Source: Bradyrhizobium erythrophlei (GTDB taxonomy: Bacteria; Pseudomonadota; Alphaproteobacteria; Rhizobiales; Xanthobacteraceae). From it: a stretch of DNA of 64,000 nt. Positions 63,030-64,000 of the stretch are shown one piece after another (position 1 is the stretch's first letter; every line of letters begins with the position of its first letter). Location of the stretch: NCBI RefSeq assembly GCF_900142985.1, contig NZ_LT670849.1, forward strand, positions 2,356,001 through 2,420,000, in the 5' to 3' direction. Both the position numbers and the translations under genes were made by a program. Under the pieces are notes generated by a model. The model saw only the letters and a program-made list of their open reading frames with translations. It ran no database searches and was not told where the DNA came from.

Positions 63030-64000
63030 GTGGCAGGCCGGCAGCGGATCGACCGCGTCAGACGCCAATATAATCAATGGGTTGCGAACCAGACGCTGGA
63101 AGATTACGCGCTCCGCTTCACCGCCAAGAGCGCCCGGCGTTGGTCTGCCGCCCGCGTCGCCAATACCGCGCTCGGCGCGATTTCATTCCTGGCTCTGGAA
63201 GCCATTGGCGGAACGATTACGCTCAATTACGGCGTCACCAACGCGACGGCCGCGATCCTTACCGTCAGCGTCATTATCTTCTGCTGCGGCCTGCCGATTG
63301 CCTATCATGCCGCAAAATGCGGCATCGATATTGACCTCCTGACGCGCGGCGCCGGCTTCGGCTACATCGGCTCGACGATCACCTCGCTGATCTACGCGTC
63401 GTTCACCTTCATCTTCTTCGCCCTCGAGGCGGTCATTCTAGCGAGCGCGCTGGAGATGTGCTTCGGCATCCCCCGCCCGATCGGTTATCTGATTAGCGCG
63501 GTCGTCATTATTCCGTTGGTCACGCACGGCATCACGCTGATCAGCCGCTTTCAGCTCTGGACGCAGCCGCTCTGGCTCATTCTGAACATTCTTCCCTTTG
63601 CGGCGATCGCCTACGCCAATCCACGTGCCTTTACCGATTGGACGAGGTTCGCCGGCGAGCACGGCAGCGACTCCGGTCAGCTCGATCTTCTGTTGTTCGG
63701 CACCGCCGCTTCCGTCGTCTTTTCGCTGGTGGCACAGATCGGCGAACAGGTCGACTTCTTGCGATTCCTGCCGCGCGACCGGCGCTCGTCGAAGAAATCC
63801 TGGTGGATTGCGCTGATGACCGCCGGGCCTGGCTGGATCATCGTTGGCGCACTGAAGCTGCTCGCCGGGTCGTTTCTCGCTTTCTTCGCCATCAACCACG
63901 GCGTCTCCTACGAGCACGCGGCCGAGCCGGCGCAAATGTATCTTCAGGCCTTCCGCTATGTGCTGGCGCAGCCTGATCTCGCTTTGGCGCTCACCGGAAC
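63030..64000 (+). CDS. NCS1/cytosine-permease-like membrane protein, 3' end outside window
   Basis: At least 323 residues from a GTG at 63030 behind a GGGAG site; the frame is open to the window end. After a basic start (RIDRVRRQYNQWVANQTLEDYALRF, shown in part) there are about eight membrane helices: NTALGAISFLALEAIGGTI, ATAAILTVSVIIFCCGLPIAY, LLTRGAGFGYIGSTITSLIY and on. The fold is that of purine/cytosine permeases. From memory, proteins with this start can continue into a histidine kinase, acting as transporter-like sensors; the window ends too early to tell. It is divergent from urtA behind a sigma-54-type promoter. Confidence 0.85.
   Translation, partial: MAGRQRIDRVRRQYNQWVANQTLEDYALRFTAKSARRWSAARVANTALGAISFLALEAIGGTITLNYGVTNATAAILTVSVIIFCCGLPIAYHAAKCGIDIDLLTRGAGFGYIGSTITSLIYASFTFIFFALEAVILASALEMCFGIPRPIGYLISAVVIIPLVTHGITLISRFQLWTQPLWLILNILPFAAIAYANPRAFTDWTRFAGEHGSDSGQLDLLLFGTAASVVFSLVAQIGEQVDFLRFLPRDRRSSKKSWWIALMTAGPGWIIVGALKLLAGSFLAFFAINHGVSYEHAAEPAQMYLQAFRYVLAQPDLALALTG

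Overview
The window reads as GC-rich alphaproteobacterial chromosome, most likely Bradyrhizobium or a close relative. That placement is inferred from base composition, the gene families present (formamidase/amidase/Urt cluster, thiosulfate-oxidizing Sox genes, class GN sortase, HWE kinase, many ABC binding proteins) and a Bradyrhizobiaceae-type palindromic repeat near 6.5 kb. No tRNA, rRNA, CRISPR array, phage or transposase gene was seen.

Layout. 0-2.8 kb: the end of a histidine kinase, a receiver/DUF3369/kinase hybrid and an OmpR-type regulator. 3-9 kb: a secreted hydrolase-like protein, an ECF sigma factor, an L,D-transpeptidase, an amino-acid binding protein, a small carboxymuconolactone-decarboxylase/VOC (frameshifted)/MFS group. 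9.2-10.3 kb: an NTF2-like protein and a DUF938 methyltransferase. 10.5-16 kb: soxXYZA, a SoxK-like gene, soxB and a persulfide dioxygenase-rhodanese fusion. 16-20 kb: a cobalamin riboswitch with a btuB-like receptor, a btuF-like binding protein and a small membrane protein. 20-29 kb: an MFS carrier, an AttE/F/H-like ABC export operon, MAPEG, Mpo1-like, epimerase and ICMT-like genes. 29-37 kb: two more secreted hydrolases, a branched-chain-type binding protein and an RND pump. 38-39.4 kb: two exported enzymes of urate breakdown. 39.4-46.8 kb: GST/XRE pair, a vWA sortase substrate with its class GN sortase, DUF1614, a diheme cytochrome and an MlaD-like protein. 47-55 kb: a 2086-residue poly-HAMP hybrid kinase followed by a receiver-PAS-HWE kinase. 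55-64 kb: amiE, fmdB, fmdA and urtEDCBA for short-chain amides or urea, with a divergent NCS1-permease-like gene behind a sigma-54-type promoter and cut by the window end.

The strongest unexplained signal is a dispersed family of intergenic repeats: nine copies between 9 and 58.6 kb. The full form is two adjacent imperfect palindromes (hairpin A usually 79 bp, hairpin B 75-77 bp) separated by 12-14 nt, usually bounded by CTAG. Stem sequences differ between copies while remaining self-complementary, and the loops keep a partly shared sequence. In four genes the repeat edge supplies the TAG stop codon, and in another the repeat supplies the start codon and first residues. Other points of interest are the poly-HAMP kinase with an exact 276-bp period, the dedicated sortase/substrate pair, the exported uricolytic enzymes, three paralogous secreted GHSxG proteins, and the putative sigma-54 promoter of the amide region.
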